Part shown: in pieces, positions 1-9,322 of the stretch
Layout: every line of letters starts with the position of its first letter
How positions within the stretch are numbered: position 1 is the first letter of the stretch
Program-made: the position numbers and the translations under genes
Notes under the pieces: model-generated
What the model was told of the DNA's origin: nothing
The model's database searches: none
Seen by the model: the letters and a program-made list of their open reading frames with translations, nothing else
Assembly (NCBI RefSeq): GCF_035610345.1
Contig: NZ_CP141213.1
Location: 1,674,001 to 1,738,000, forward strand
DNA from: Sinorhizobium meliloti
GTDB taxonomy: Bacteria; Pseudomonadota; Alphaproteobacteria; Rhizobiales; Rhizobiaceae
Reading direction: 5' to 3'
Length of the DNA stretch: 64,000 bases

Positions 1-449
1 GAAAAGCGTTTGCACGGAAGCACAATCGTTACACCGGTACCCCCAGAGGCCCAGACTAGGGCAGGCATAGCACATCGGCGGCGTAGCAGAAGCAGAATGA
101 CTTGGATTTATCCATGGCGAAAGATCACACGTAGAAGAAAAATCCTGCATCTTCTTTCCGGCGACCGCTAACGGAAACTAGGCCGTAGCGGACCGGGGTG
201 CCAGTATCGATGTACAGCGCTCCCGGTGACCTTTTCCAGTTGTGATTGCCAAGCACACGAGAAACGTCCGTAATTGGCGACCTACCCATTTTGACGCCGG
301 AAACAGCGGTCCCTTACTCCCAATGGCGAGCTTGCTGGAGCGTAGGAGGATATCCACACTTTAGACAACTGGAACCGTGCCACCGATGCCGCCCAAGGGC
401 AACCTTGTGACGCACCTAACGGTACAGCCAAACTCGACCCGGTGAAGTT
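1..449. other. gene-free left edge
   Basis: No supported gene lies here. A reading frame on the minus strand that enters this stretch is the antisense of the following methyltransferase gene and resembles no family. The stretch probably holds the promoter of the 450 gene, but I cannot point to clear -35/-10 boxes. Confidence 0.5.
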
Positions 450-1682
450 ATGAATTCGCTCGAACTGAATGTGGCGCCCATGAGGCCCAATGTCGCCGCA
501 CTGGGAGGTTGTCCCTGCTGTGCGTCGACCGGTACAAGGCCAATCTATCGGGCTTCTTCCATTCCCGTGCACAGTTGCATTCTGCTGGGGTCCGCGGAGG
601 AAGCTCGCGCGTTCCCTGTGCGCGATCTTGAGCTTGCCTACTGCCGAGCGTGTGGCTTCATCTTCAACCGGATCTTCGACGAGTCCGTAATGGGCTATTC
701 GACCAACTTCGAGGAATCCCAGCATTTTTCGGACACGTTCGGCGCATTCGCGAAGAAACTTGCCGGAGAGATCGTGGAGGTATGCGCAGTTGCGGGAAAG
801 CACGTGCTCGAGATCGGCTGCGGCAAAGGAGAATTCCTGCGGGAACTCTGCGCCGTGGGTGGTGCGACCGGGCTCGGAATCGACCCGGGCTATCGAGCGG
901 ACAAGGGACGCGGCATCGACGGCGATCGCAGGCTGAACTTCATCGTCGACCATTTTGGGCCCAAATACGAGCATCTCAGTGCGGATGTAGTTCTTTGCCG
1001 TCATACGCTCGAACATATCGCGTCTGTACGGGAGTTCCTCCGCTCAATTCGACGACTCGCCGGAACGCATAATGACACCTGGATTGTCTTTGAAACGCCG
1101 GATGCAAAGCGTGTGCTCAAGGAAGCCGCGTTCTGGGATATCTACTACGAGCACTGTTCCTATTTCAGCCCTGGTGCTCATGCCCGGGTCTTTCGGCAAG
1201 AGGGCTTCGACGTCACCGGTCTCGAATTGGTCTATGGAGGCCAATATATCATCCAGTACGCCAGACCGGCCGACGGGCGATTACGGCCGACGTTGCCGCT
1301 GGAGGATGACCTTGCCGAATTGGAGCGCCTCGTTGAGACCTTTTCAAACCGGGTAAGCTCATTTCAGCAGCAGTGGCACGAACGTGTTACCGCGGCGCAT
1401 TCCTCTGGCCGCCGGGTCGTCCTGTGGGGCGGCGGGTCGAAAGCAGTCTCTTTCCTGACGACGCTCGGCTTGGGCAAAGAAGTGGATGCGGCGGTTGACA
1501 TCAACCCTTACAAGCAGGGCAAGTACACCCCGGGGACCGGCCACCCCGTCGTCTCGCCGCATGCGTTGTTGGCGCAGCCACCGGATTTGGTCATCGTGAT
1601 GAACGCGATCTATAGCAACGAGGTTATCCAGTCGCTCAACTCGCTGGGCCTCAGGCCGGAAATTGTTGCAGTGGGAAAATGA
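450..1682 (+). CDS. C-methyltransferase-like SAM enzyme (sugar 3-C-methyltransferase family)
   Basis: The 410-aa protein has the three-part layout of sugar C-methyltransferases. An N-terminal zinc-type cysteine module (CPCC near residue 21, CRAC near 65) is followed by a class I SAM fold with motif I VLEIGCGKGEF near residue 118, and a C-terminal Rossmann-like domain with LWGGGSK near 324. The EH dyad in YYEHCSYFS matches the catalytic Glu-His of the family. The likely job is adding a methyl group to an NDP-keto-sugar for a surface glycan. It has a close paralogue at 5777-6976. The next gene, a GT2, starts 15 bp downstream, so the two are probably one transcript. The exact substrate cannot be read from sequence. 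Confidence 0.85.
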   Translation: MNSLELNVAPMRPNVAALGGCPCCASTGTRPIYRASSIPVHSCILLGSAEEARAFPVRDLELAYCRACGFIFNRIFDESVMGYSTNFEESQHFSDTFGAFAKKLAGEIVEVCAVAGKHVLEIGCGKGEFLRELCAVGGATGLGIDPGYRADKGRGIDGDRRLNFIVDHFGPKYEHLSADVVLCRHTLEHIASVREFLRSIRRLAGTHNDTWIVFETPDAKRVLKEAAFWDIYYEHCSYFSPGAHARVFRQEGFDVTGLELVYGGQYIIQYARPADGRLRPTLPLEDDLAELERLVETFSNRVSSFQQQWHERVTAAHSSGRRVVLWGGGSKAVSFLTTLGLGKEVDAAVDINPYKQGKYTPGTGHPVVSPHALLAQPPDLVIVMNAIYSNEVIQSLNSLGLRPEIVAVGK

Positions 1683-1697
1683 TAACCGGAGCGAAAC

Positions 1698-2651
1698 ATG
1701 TCGGTGCGCGTTTCTCTTGGATTGCCGGTGTACAACGGAGAGAACTTCATAGCCGAGGCGATCCAATCGCTTCTCGACCAGGACTTCGAGGACTTCGAGC
1801 TTATCATTACGGACAATGCGTCAACGGACAGGACGGCGGAAATCTGCCGGTCGTTCGCCGACCGCGACACCCGGATATGCTATTTCAGGAATACACGGAA
1901 CCTGGGAGCGGGGGGCAACTTCAACCGGGTTTTCAGGTTGAGCTGCGGGACTTATTTCAAATGGTGCGCGCATGATGACCTGATCAGCGGCAACTTTCTC
2001 ACCGATACTGTAAACGCTCTCGATGAGGATACGGATGCCGTGATCGCATACCCAACTTTGCTGGGCATCGACCGGTATGGCGCAATAACTGCGTACCAGG
2101 AAAGAGACCTGCCGGATATGAGCAATTTGGAGCCTGCATCGCGGTTCCGGATATTGATGGCCGCGCATGGATGCGACGCGGCAATGTTCGGCCTTTGGCG
2201 CCGGAGTTCCCTTGCTCTGACGTCTCTCCATGAGCCCTACTACGGCTCCGATTGCGCGCTCCTTGCTGAAATGGCACTGCTGGGCAAATTCGTCCGTGTG
2301 CCAAGCGCAACTCTTTTCAGTCGCGATCATCCGGCACGATCGGTGAATTTACACAGCAGTGAGCGCTTGCTTTGGCACAACCAGGACGCATCAGGCTCGA
2401 ATCCCTTCGAGTTGTCCAACCGATTTAGGCATCTGGTCGTAATCGCCTATCGGCATAGGCGCCAAGCACCGGTTCACCGATCGCTCTGCCATCTTGTGCT
2501 CTGGATGTTGGATCCTCCTCTGATAGGTCGGCTTGTTCTGGAAGGCGTCGGCGCCTTTTCGCCTGCGCTTCGCGCCAGACTCCGCGCCATCGGGTTGCGC
2601 GCATTAAAGTCGATACAAGGTTCCTCGAACCAGCCGTCAGGACGAACATGA
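1698..2651 (+). CDS. glycosyltransferase family 2
   Basis: The 317-aa protein opens with the GT-A signature of family 2: SLGLPVYNGENFI at the N-terminus, then ITDNASTDRT near residue 38, and a DXD-like element in KWCAHDDL near residue 95. It should transfer a sugar from an NDP donor to the growing lipid-linked repeat unit at the cytoplasmic face of the inner membrane. Its stop overlaps the ATG of the next gene by 4 bp (ATGA), which indicates translational coupling. Donor and acceptor are unknown. Confidence 0.9.
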   Translation: MSVRVSLGLPVYNGENFIAEAIQSLLDQDFEDFELIITDNASTDRTAEICRSFADRDTRICYFRNTRNLGAGGNFNRVFRLSCGTYFKWCAHDDLISGNFLTDTVNALDEDTDAVIAYPTLLGIDRYGAITAYQERDLPDMSNLEPASRFRILMAAHGCDAAMFGLWRRSSLALTSLHEPYYGSDCALLAEMALLGKFVRVPSATLFSRDHPARSVNLHSSERLLWHNQDASGSNPFELSNRFRHLVVIAYRHRRQAPVHRSLCHLVLWMLDPPLIGRLVLEGVGAFSPALRARLRAIGLRALKSIQGSSNQPSGRT

Positions 2652-3598
2652 ATAAGATTGCCCGACCAGCATTTCGGGGTGGTTCAGCCGCACGACTGCG
2701 GCGGAAAAACTTGGTCATCGTGCGCGCGGGCCGCAACTCTTTGCATGCGGGCTGGACGGCGGGAACGGGGGAGGCTGAGTTCGATCTCCTCGTGGCCGCT
2801 TATGAGGAGCTTACGCCCGGCGCAAGTGATCATTGGTTCGTCCTGTTACCAGGGAGAAAGATCGCCGGATACAACGAACTCTTCCAACGATATCCTGAAC
2901 TGCTGGACCGCTACGAATACATCGCACTTATTGACGATGACATCAAAGCGACAAAGCAGGATATCAACCGACTGTTTCAAATCGGTGCGGATTACTGTCT
3001 CGACCTGTTTCAACCAGCCTTGTCCTGGGACAGTCACTTCTCATACGCGGCGACGCTCGCCATTCACAAGTTTCGGCTGCGATTCAGCAACACAGTCGAG
3101 ATGATGTGTCCTGTGTTCCGCGCGAAATACCTGCGTATAGCACTCCCGTTATTTAGTCTCGGCTATGAAACGGGAATAGACCTTGTGTGGACGCGTCTTA
3201 ACGACGATCCATGGTTCCGCTACGCGATTGTTGATGAGGTGGTCGTGACCCACACAAGGGTTATCGGCACGACGATGAAACAGCAGGGTTTTGCCCCGAA
3301 CGAGCCTTACGACAGGCAAGTCGAATGCGTGCTGAAGAGATTTGCAGCAGAGTTTCGCGGATTCGTCACTTACGCGGGAATAGATAAGCACGACCGCCTA
3401 ATCTCATCTCGATATCTCATCGGGCTGCATTCATTAGCGACATGGAGGGCCTGGCGCAGAACACCGGTGCCCCCAACATATTTTGTCCGGCTTGTTACTG
3501 ATTATACACGACACTGCTGTCTGCGCCCCACCAACCTCAACCGAATTTCCATGTCGGAACACGCGCCGCGCTCAAGCGCAATTCGGACCGATTCCTGA
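2648..3598 (+). CDS. DUF707-like putative glycosyltransferase
   Basis: This 316-aa protein resembles the DUF707 family: NLVIVRAG near the N-terminus, IALIDDDI (an acidic DxD-type patch near residue 96), then FQPALSWDSHFSY, FRLRFSNTVEMMCPVF and a late VVVTHTR. In bacteria such proteins turn up in glycan clusters and are thought to be GT-A-like transferases, but activity has rarely been shown. It overlaps the preceding GT2 by 4 bp, so it is almost surely co-translated with it. Family assignment is from remembered motifs; the function is inferred from context. Confidence 0.72.
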   Translation: MNKIARPAFRGGSAARLRRKNLVIVRAGRNSLHAGWTAGTGEAEFDLLVAAYEELTPGASDHWFVLLPGRKIAGYNELFQRYPELLDRYEYIALIDDDIKATKQDINRLFQIGADYCLDLFQPALSWDSHFSYAATLAIHKFRLRFSNTVEMMCPVFRAKYLRIALPLFSLGYETGIDLVWTRLNDDPWFRYAIVDEVVVTHTRVIGTTMKQQGFAPNEPYDRQVECVLKRFAAEFRGFVTYAGIDKHDRLISSRYLIGLHSLATWRAWRRTPVPPTYFVRLVTDYTRHCCLRPTNLNRISMSEHAPRSSAIRTDS

Positions 3599-3613
3599 CG
3601 AACTTACACGCCG

Positions 3614-5716
3614 TCACCGGCGTGCGATAAACGACTGAAGGATCGATCCGGTATCATTTCCCCACTCCCAATTAACCGCCAGGCCCACGCGCAAAATTCG
3701 CAACGGCGGATCGTCGGGATACAAATCAGTCAGAGCCCGTTGCATCACAGGTTCGTCATCGACAAAGACCACAAAGCGCTCTCCATCGAAGGGAATCCGG
3801 AGGCGGAAGGGCTTGCCCCAGTCGATCTTGGTCCACACCATTGTCCACACCGCGTCATAGAGCTCTTCAAAACCGTGACGCTTGGTAAACAGCGCAACCG
3901 AGGAACCATGGTAATCATCGTCCAGATAAACCGTGAACGTGAGGTAATTGTCCCGGTCCTGCCAGAATACGAGCCCTGTGCGGCAACAATGCGCCTGTCC
4001 GCGCTCTTCCCCGGGCGGCGTAATAGTGACATCCAAATCGGCGAAGCCAACCTGATCCCACGGCAGCGTGTACAATGTTCTGTTCGGATGGGGCTTTTCA
4101 ACGGTTCCCCGCACGCGCGCCGCCCCGTTACCGGTGATGTCGATCAAGCCGGCACCGAAGGTTTTCCCCCAGGTTCCTCTGCCGATCCTCGGCGCGCGTC
4201 CCGCAAGATCCCCCAACGGCCCAGCGAAGTCATCGACGATTTCGGGCCGTTGGCCAAGCCGCAGCCAAGGCGCGTCGAAGAGCACAAAGGCCGGTATGGG
4301 CACCTCGCGTGGATGCGCCTCGAAACCGCGCATCTCCACGCCACCAGCGCCGTCAAACCATATGCCGGTGCCGGTAGCTTCTTCAAGCGGTTGATCGTCG
4401 ATGCCGAAAAGGCGATCGCCATCCAGGTAACAACCGATTTGCCCATATCCGTCGAGAATCTGCAACGAATGAAGGGTGTGTGGCGCTAGGCTTGGGCGCG
4501 CGTCGCTGACAAGGATGACTTCTGCCCCCTGCTCTACTCGGATGAGCGCACTCCCCTCGGCCGATACCTTGAAGAGCCAGAAATTGTCGCCATCCTGTAC
4601 GCGCCACGCAAGGCCGCAAGCGCCCGGAGTATCGCCTGTTGCGGCGATCGCATGAATGAGCCCCGACGGAACGCCAGGGTCGGACGTTGCCAGGGCGGCA
4701 CCATCACCTCCTACGGCCCCCGTTTCCGTGCAATCGACATTGCCGCGCAAAACACGCCAAGAACCACTCCGCTCGGCAATACCGCTGGCAACGGGGTCTC
4801 TCGTCATCGGGTCACCGACATGAGCTGTCCCAAAGCGAGACGTTAGATCCGGCACTTTGTGCACTCTGATGCCATTAATGCGCGTATCGACGCGAAATCC
4901 AATCTGGCCGAGTACGCATTGATGTACGCCGGCGTAGAGAGTCTCGTCGTCATTGAAGGGATCGATGGCGATCGGCCGCATCATCGGGAAGGCAGCGAGC
5001 CCATGCGCCCCCTCCATGGCAGCGGCATAGTAGATTGCTCCGCGCTCACGCAAAGCGACGAAATAGTAGATCCGCAAGTTCTTCAGGCCGCGAAATGCAC
5101 TGAGACAGCGCGTCCCGACCCGCGTCCACAATTCTCCGTTTTCCCCTTTCGCTGCATGCACGATGAAGCCGCAACCGTCAGAAAGCGGGTCGCGGGGTGC
5201 TTCGCTCGTAAACCAGCCTATCGCGAGATTCTCGTTGAAATCAGGAAGCTTGTAGGTCGTCCTTGTGCTGTGCGCCCACCAGAGGAAGCGCCTGAGCGTC
5301 CCTTTTTTGCGCGGACCACACGCCCAGGAAACGAGCCGGTTCGGCCAAGGGTCAGCATTAGGGCCTAACGCCCAGCGATGAATTCGCCTGAGGATGTGCT
5401 CTCCGATGGTTGTGCCCTGTGACGTATTGTGCCCGTTCGTTACGGAGACAGCCATGACGAGCCCGCTCGCACGGCGGAAGGGGCCATAGGCGATCCCCTG
5501 GCGTGCCCAACCAGGTTTCACGAGCGGTTGAAACCGGAGCGTTCCATGGTCGATAGCGATCTGCCGTTCACTATCACAGCCGCCCCTAATCACCCCGTTG
5601 ATGGTTTGGGTTCCTATGACCGTGCCGGCGGCGCGATCGTCGGAAAAGGCATCCGCGACCAGCAACTCGCTACGATCATCTCGCGGCCCCGCATCGATTG
5701 CGACCGATTCAGTCAT
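3614..5716 (-). CDS. large beta-sandwich-like protein of unknown function
   Basis: I do not recognise this 700-aa protein. It reads as three modules of similar character, each rich in aromatic and Asp residues typical of concanavalin-like beta-sandwiches. One is around residues 15-230, one around 300-460 (GLAWRVQDGDNFWLFKV) and one around 500-700 (GLVFWQDRDNYLTFTVYLDD). No signal peptide or membrane helix is visible. The start at 5716 is preferred because GGAAGGG lies 6 bp upstream; an in-frame ATG at 5743 has no ribosome site. It sits between two C-methyltransferase paralogues inside the glycan locus. A carbohydrate-binding or carbohydrate-processing role is plausible but is inference. Confidence 0.7.
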   Translation of the reverse strand: MTESVAIDAGPRDDRSELLVADAFSDDRAAGTVIGTQTINGVIRGGCDSERQIAIDHGTLRFQPLVKPGWARQGIAYGPFRRASGLVMAVSVTNGHNTSQGTTIGEHILRRIHRWALGPNADPWPNRLVSWACGPRKKGTLRRFLWWAHSTRTTYKLPDFNENLAIGWFTSEAPRDPLSDGCGFIVHAAKGENGELWTRVGTRCLSAFRGLKNLRIYYFVALRERGAIYYAAAMEGAHGLAAFPMMRPIAIDPFNDDETLYAGVHQCVLGQIGFRVDTRINGIRVHKVPDLTSRFGTAHVGDPMTRDPVASGIAERSGSWRVLRGNVDCTETGAVGGDGAALATSDPGVPSGLIHAIAATGDTPGACGLAWRVQDGDNFWLFKVSAEGSALIRVEQGAEVILVSDARPSLAPHTLHSLQILDGYGQIGCYLDGDRLFGIDDQPLEEATGTGIWFDGAGGVEMRGFEAHPREVPIPAFVLFDAPWLRLGQRPEIVDDFAGPLGDLAGRAPRIGRGTWGKTFGAGLIDITGNGAARVRGTVEKPHPNRTLYTLPWDQVGFADLDVTITPPGEERGQAHCCRTGLVFWQDRDNYLTFTVYLDDDYHGSSVALFTKRHGFEELYDAVWTMVWTKIDWGKPFRLRIPFDGERFVVFVDDEPVMQRALTDLYPDDPPLRILRVGLAVNWEWGNDTGSILQSFIARR

Positions 5717-5776
5717 CGACATCCCTTCCAGTTCTACCGACATATCGTAACAAAAGCTCGTGTTGCAGCCGCCCGA

Positions 5777-6976
5777 TCAAGCGACGACGATTTCCGGCGC
5801 AAGACCGATCGCTTTCGCAATTCCTGCAATCTCATGGCGGTAAAGCGGATTCATGATGATGACCGCCTCGACCATACAGCCCCGCAAGGACTCGGGCGAG
5901 AGAACCGGCGTGCCGGTCCCCGGTGCGAATCGCCCTTGCTTGTACGTGTTGACGTCGACAAGCGCACCGATCCCCGCTGCCGGCGGGACCACATTCACGA
6001 AGGTGATGCCCTTTGAACCGGCTCCCCAGACAACCACCCTACTTAGGTTGTGTTTATAGAGAAAGTTCTGCCAATGCGTGACCTTGTCGCGATGCATTCC
6101 CTCGAATTTGCGGACCAATAGCGCAAACTCCTCGGACTCTGCCGCTTCCGCAAGCGGGCGCACTCTACCGGGGCGCGCTTCAACGAACAGATACTGGTCG
6201 CCAAACGAGCTTCCAGCGTTCAGTACGTCGTATCCCGCCGCTTCAACGGCGACTCGCAGTGAGTGCGCGGTGAAGTAGGACACGTGTTCGTAGATGAGAT
6301 CCCAGATGCCCAAGTCGCGCAGGGTGTAAAGGACATTAGGGACCTCGAAATAGAAGATGGTTTCGGGCGCGATGCCGGGGTGGGCGCGCAGTGCTCGCAA
6401 GAAGGCGATCGGGTCAGCGATGTGCTCTATGACGTGACGACAGGACACGAGGTCCGGCCGCAAATCCGCATAGCGGTCGTCGAACCAATCACTGACAAAA
6501 CTTACCTTGGGAACGAGCGCGCCACGGTCTTCCTCAAAGCTCTTGTCGAAGCCGATGCCCGTGGCGCCGCTGAGCGTGCAAAGACGCTTCAAAAAATCTC
6601 CTTTCCCGCAACCGACATCGATGACGGTCTTGCCAGCGAGTGCATAGCTATTGCTCAATCGCTCCGCCAGAGCCTCGACGAAGGCTACGAATCGAGGAGA
6701 AAAATGCAGAGAGTTCTCATAGCTCTGGGTGTAGCCGATCCGCTGTTCCTCGAAGGCGGCATTGAAGAAATGCGTGCAGCGTCGACAGAAGACGAGGCAA
6801 AATCGGCCGGTTTCTGCTGTCCGTGCCGAAGCCGCGCTCGGATGGAGAGCGTTGCAAAGCACGGGCAACGCCTCGAACGTGATCGAAGGCAGTAGCTCTC
6901 GCCCACCGCAAATTGGACATTCGCTGCGAAGGTCTGACGCGATCGTCTCTGTTTCAACTGCCTGCGCGCACTTCAT
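5777..6976 (-). CDS. C-methyltransferase-like SAM enzyme, second paralogue
   Basis: The 399-aa protein matches the 410-aa protein at 450-1682 in layout: CPICGG near residue 20, CRRC near 64, SAM motif I VIDVGCGKGDF near 118, the EH dyad in LIYEHVSYF, and the C-terminal VVVWGAGSKG domain followed by VDVNTYKQG. A GAGGAG ribosome site lies just before the ATG. Gene order in the minus direction is cytidylyltransferase, SDR, C-methyltransferase, this gene and the 700-aa protein, closely spaced and probably one operon. Likely substrate: a keto-sugar nucleotide, or an O- or C-methylated residue in the glycan. Confidence 0.85.
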   Translation of the reverse strand: MKCAQAVETETIASDLRSECPICGGRELLPSITFEALPVLCNALHPSAASARTAETGRFCLVFCRRCTHFFNAAFEEQRIGYTQSYENSLHFSPRFVAFVEALAERLSNSYALAGKTVIDVGCGKGDFLKRLCTLSGATGIGFDKSFEEDRGALVPKVSFVSDWFDDRYADLRPDLVSCRHVIEHIADPIAFLRALRAHPGIAPETIFYFEVPNVLYTLRDLGIWDLIYEHVSYFTAHSLRVAVEAAGYDVLNAGSSFGDQYLFVEARPGRVRPLAEAAESEEFALLVRKFEGMHRDKVTHWQNFLYKHNLSRVVVWGAGSKGITFVNVVPPAAGIGALVDVNTYKQGRFAPGTGTPVLSPESLRGCMVEAVIIMNPLYRHEIAGIAKAIGLAPEIVVA

Positions 6977-6997
6977 GCCAGCTCCTCACGCTTACTC

Positions 6998-8245
6998 TCA
7001 CACGACGCGGGGAACCGGGACAGGAATGATGAACTTTCCACCACGCCCATAATAGTCGGCTTGCTGGTCGAGAATCTCGTCCGCGAAATTCCAGGCAAGC
7101 AGAAGAACGTAGTCCGGTTGGGCTTCGACAAGGGCCTCCGTCGAGCGTATCGGCAGACGCTGGCCAGGCATATACTTGCCGTGCTTATGGACGTTGCGAT
7201 CTACGACGAAGTCTATGAGGTCACGTCCGATCCCGATCGTGTTGATCAGCGTCGCTCCTTTGGCCGCCGCCCCATAAGCGGCGATCGAGGAGCCCTCTGA
7301 TTTCAGCCTGCGCAGCAGTGCCAAAAGCTCACGCTTCAACACGTCGACCTTCCCAGAGAAATCGCGGAAATAGTCGATCGTATCGATCCCCTGCGCCGTT
7401 TCGTGCGCAAGCCGATCCTTCACGGTGGCTCCCACGCGCTCCCTGAGCTCCACATAAAGACGAAGGGACCCCCCATGTATCGAGATAGGCTTGATCTCGT
7501 TGAGATACAGGCCGTGGCGACGGAAGAGCCTGTCGAGCGCCGTGACGGAGAAGTAGCAGAGGTGTTCGTGATAGATTGTGTCGAACTCGCAATGCTCGAT
7601 CAGCGGCACGACATAGGGCACCTCGATCACCGCCACACCATCTTCCTTGAGGAGACGTGCTATCCCGGCGACAAAGCCATTTGTGTCGGCGACGTGGGCG
7701 AGTACGTTGTTGGCGTGAATGACGTCGGCAACGGCGCCCTCTGCACGAAGCGTTTCGGCGAGATCCCGAGTGAAAAAGGTGCATCGCGTTTGCACGCCTA
7801 TCCTTTCCGCGGCTGCGGCAGGCCCATCGGCGGGATCGATTCCAAGCACCTTGACTCCCGCCTCGACATAGTTCTTGAGCAGGTATCCGTCATTGCTCGC
7901 CAGTTCGATGACAAGGCTCTCCGGTCCCAGGTTGCGGCAGGCGATGAGATCGAGCGCGTTCTCGCGCGAATGTTCCAACAGCGCGGGCGAGAATGAGGAA
8001 TAGTAGGGGTAATCGTCCGCAAAGAGGATATTTGGACTCACCGTTTCGGTGATCTGGGCGAGGCTACAGTCTCTGCAGAACGCGACGCGCAACGGGAAGA
8101 TCAGTTCGGGCTTGTCGATGTCCCCGTCGACGAGAAGGCGATCGACAAGCGGAGTTTCGCCCAGGTCGAGAAAGGTTTCGAGACGCGTTCCGCCGCAGGA
8201 CCGGCATGCATGCTCCGTAAGAGAGTTCAGCTTTTCATGCAGCAT
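6998..8245 (-). CDS. NDP-hexose C-methyltransferase (TylC3/NovU-like)
   Basis: This protein (about 415 aa) is the most canonical of the three C-methyltransferases. It has CRSCGG and CRDC zinc ligands near residues 14 and 54, LGETPLVDRL, SAM motif VIELASNDGYLL near 96, the catalytic YHEHLCYFS near 200, and a C-terminal domain with AAYGAAAKG. Such enzymes methylate C3 of a 4-keto-6-deoxy NDP-sugar. The ATG at 8245 is chosen because GAGGGTGG precedes it at good spacing; the in-frame GTG at 8257 sits on top of that site. It is separated by about 20 bp from an SDR gene and lies in the same operon as the cytidylyltransferase, pointing to a CDP-linked branched sugar. Confidence 0.88.
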   Translation of the reverse strand: MLHEKLNSLTEHACRSCGGTRLETFLDLGETPLVDRLLVDGDIDKPELIFPLRVAFCRDCSLAQITETVSPNILFADDYPYYSSFSPALLEHSRENALDLIACRNLGPESLVIELASNDGYLLKNYVEAGVKVLGIDPADGPAAAAERIGVQTRCTFFTRDLAETLRAEGAVADVIHANNVLAHVADTNGFVAGIARLLKEDGVAVIEVPYVVPLIEHCEFDTIYHEHLCYFSVTALDRLFRRHGLYLNEIKPISIHGGSLRLYVELRERVGATVKDRLAHETAQGIDTIDYFRDFSGKVDVLKRELLALLRRLKSEGSSIAAYGAAAKGATLINTIGIGRDLIDFVVDRNVHKHGKYMPGQRLPIRSTEALVEAQPDYVLLLAWNFADEILDQQADYYGRGGKFIIPVPVPRVV

Positions 8246-8268
8246 GGTTGATACCACCCTCGCCCGCT

Positions 8269-9318
8269 TTAGACCGCCACCGCCATGGCAGGAGCGGAAA
8301 CCCGGCGCAGGTCTTCGTCCAACTCGCCATTGCGGATCAGCTTCTTCACATGGGCGATGCGCTTGAAGCGCTCGCCTTCAAAATCTTCGACGGAAAGGCC
8401 AACCGAGCAGAACGTCTCATAAAGTTGCTCGACGCCGCGCCGAGCCGTCCATTGGGGCTTGAAGGCGTGCAAGCGCCGACCAATGTAGTTGCAATCGACT
8501 CGATAGCATCGCGTATCCGGACCCGCATCGGGCGCGAACTCGATCCGACTGTTTGGCACGATGGCTTGGACGATGTCGGCGATTTCGCAAACCTGGTAAT
8601 TCTCGGTGGTCAGTCCCACATTAAAGGCCTCGTTGTGGACAAGCCCACGATCGGCCTCGAGCGCGGCAATATAGGCGCGAGCAATGTCTTCCACATGCAC
8701 GATCGGACGCCAAGGAGAGCCATCGCTCTTGAGGTAGATTTGCCCGGTGGTGAACGCCCAGGCGGTCAGATTGTTGAGGACAAGATCAAAACGGATGCGC
8801 GGCGACAGGCCGTAGGCCGTGGAAGCGCGCAGGAAAGTCGGGCTGAAGCTTTCATCCGCCATGGGGGCAACCGCGTGCTCCACTTCCACCTTCGAAATGC
8901 CATACGGCGTGACGGGGTTGAAAGCGGCGCTTTCAGTCAAAAAATCCGAGCCTGCGGCTCCGTAATTGCTGCAGGACGAGGCAAAAAGGAAACGAGGCAC
9001 GCCTGCCTTTTTTGCAAGCCGCGCCAAATTCACGGAAGCTTCGCAGTTGATTTGCTGGGTGAGGTTCGGGCGATAGTCCCCAAGAGGGTCGTTGGAGAGC
9101 CCGGCGAGGTGTATGACGGCCTCGAAACCGGCCAGATCGTCGACGACAATGTCGCGGACATCCTCTTCCATCGTCGGCGTATCGTCGAGGACGCCTGAGA
9201 ACGTGCAGGAGCGGAAAATATCACTGTCGAGCCCGGTCACGTCGTGATCGCGCTGATGCAGCATCGACGTCAGGACGGCCCCGATGTAGCCGCGGTGGCC
9301 CGTAACCAGCACCTTCAT
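8269..9318 (-). CDS. NAD-dependent epimerase/dehydratase (extended SDR)
   Basis: The 349-aa protein starts with the Rossmann motif VLVTGHRGYIGA and carries the SDR catalytic set: Ser in FLFASSCSNYG and YGISK (YxxxK). It belongs with the NDP-sugar epimerase/dehydratase/reductase group and lies 4 bp after the cytidylyltransferase, with GGGAG before its ATG. In this context it should modify a CDP-sugar. It could be the epimerase or reductase acting before or after C-methylation. It does not look like a standard CDP-glucose 4,6-dehydratase, though I cannot exclude that activity. Confidence 0.87.
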   Translation of the reverse strand: MKVLVTGHRGYIGAVLTSMLHQRDHDVTGLDSDIFRSCTFSGVLDDTPTMEEDVRDIVVDDLAGFEAVIHLAGLSNDPLGDYRPNLTQQINCEASVNLARLAKKAGVPRFLFASSCSNYGAAGSDFLTESAAFNPVTPYGISKVEVEHAVAPMADESFSPTFLRASTAYGLSPRIRFDLVLNNLTAWAFTTGQIYLKSDGSPWRPIVHVEDIARAYIAALEADRGLVHNEAFNVGLTTENYQVCEIADIVQAIVPNSRIEFAPDAGPDTRCYRVDCNYIGRRLHAFKPQWTARRGVEQLYETFCSVGLSVEDFEGERFKRIAHVKKLIRNGELDEDLRRVSAPAMAVAV

Positions 9319-9322
9319 CTAT

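Noticed and set aside
282..1016. Minus-strand frame of 244 codons at the left edge
   Set aside because: Mostly opposite the first C-methyltransferase; sequence does not look like a protein.
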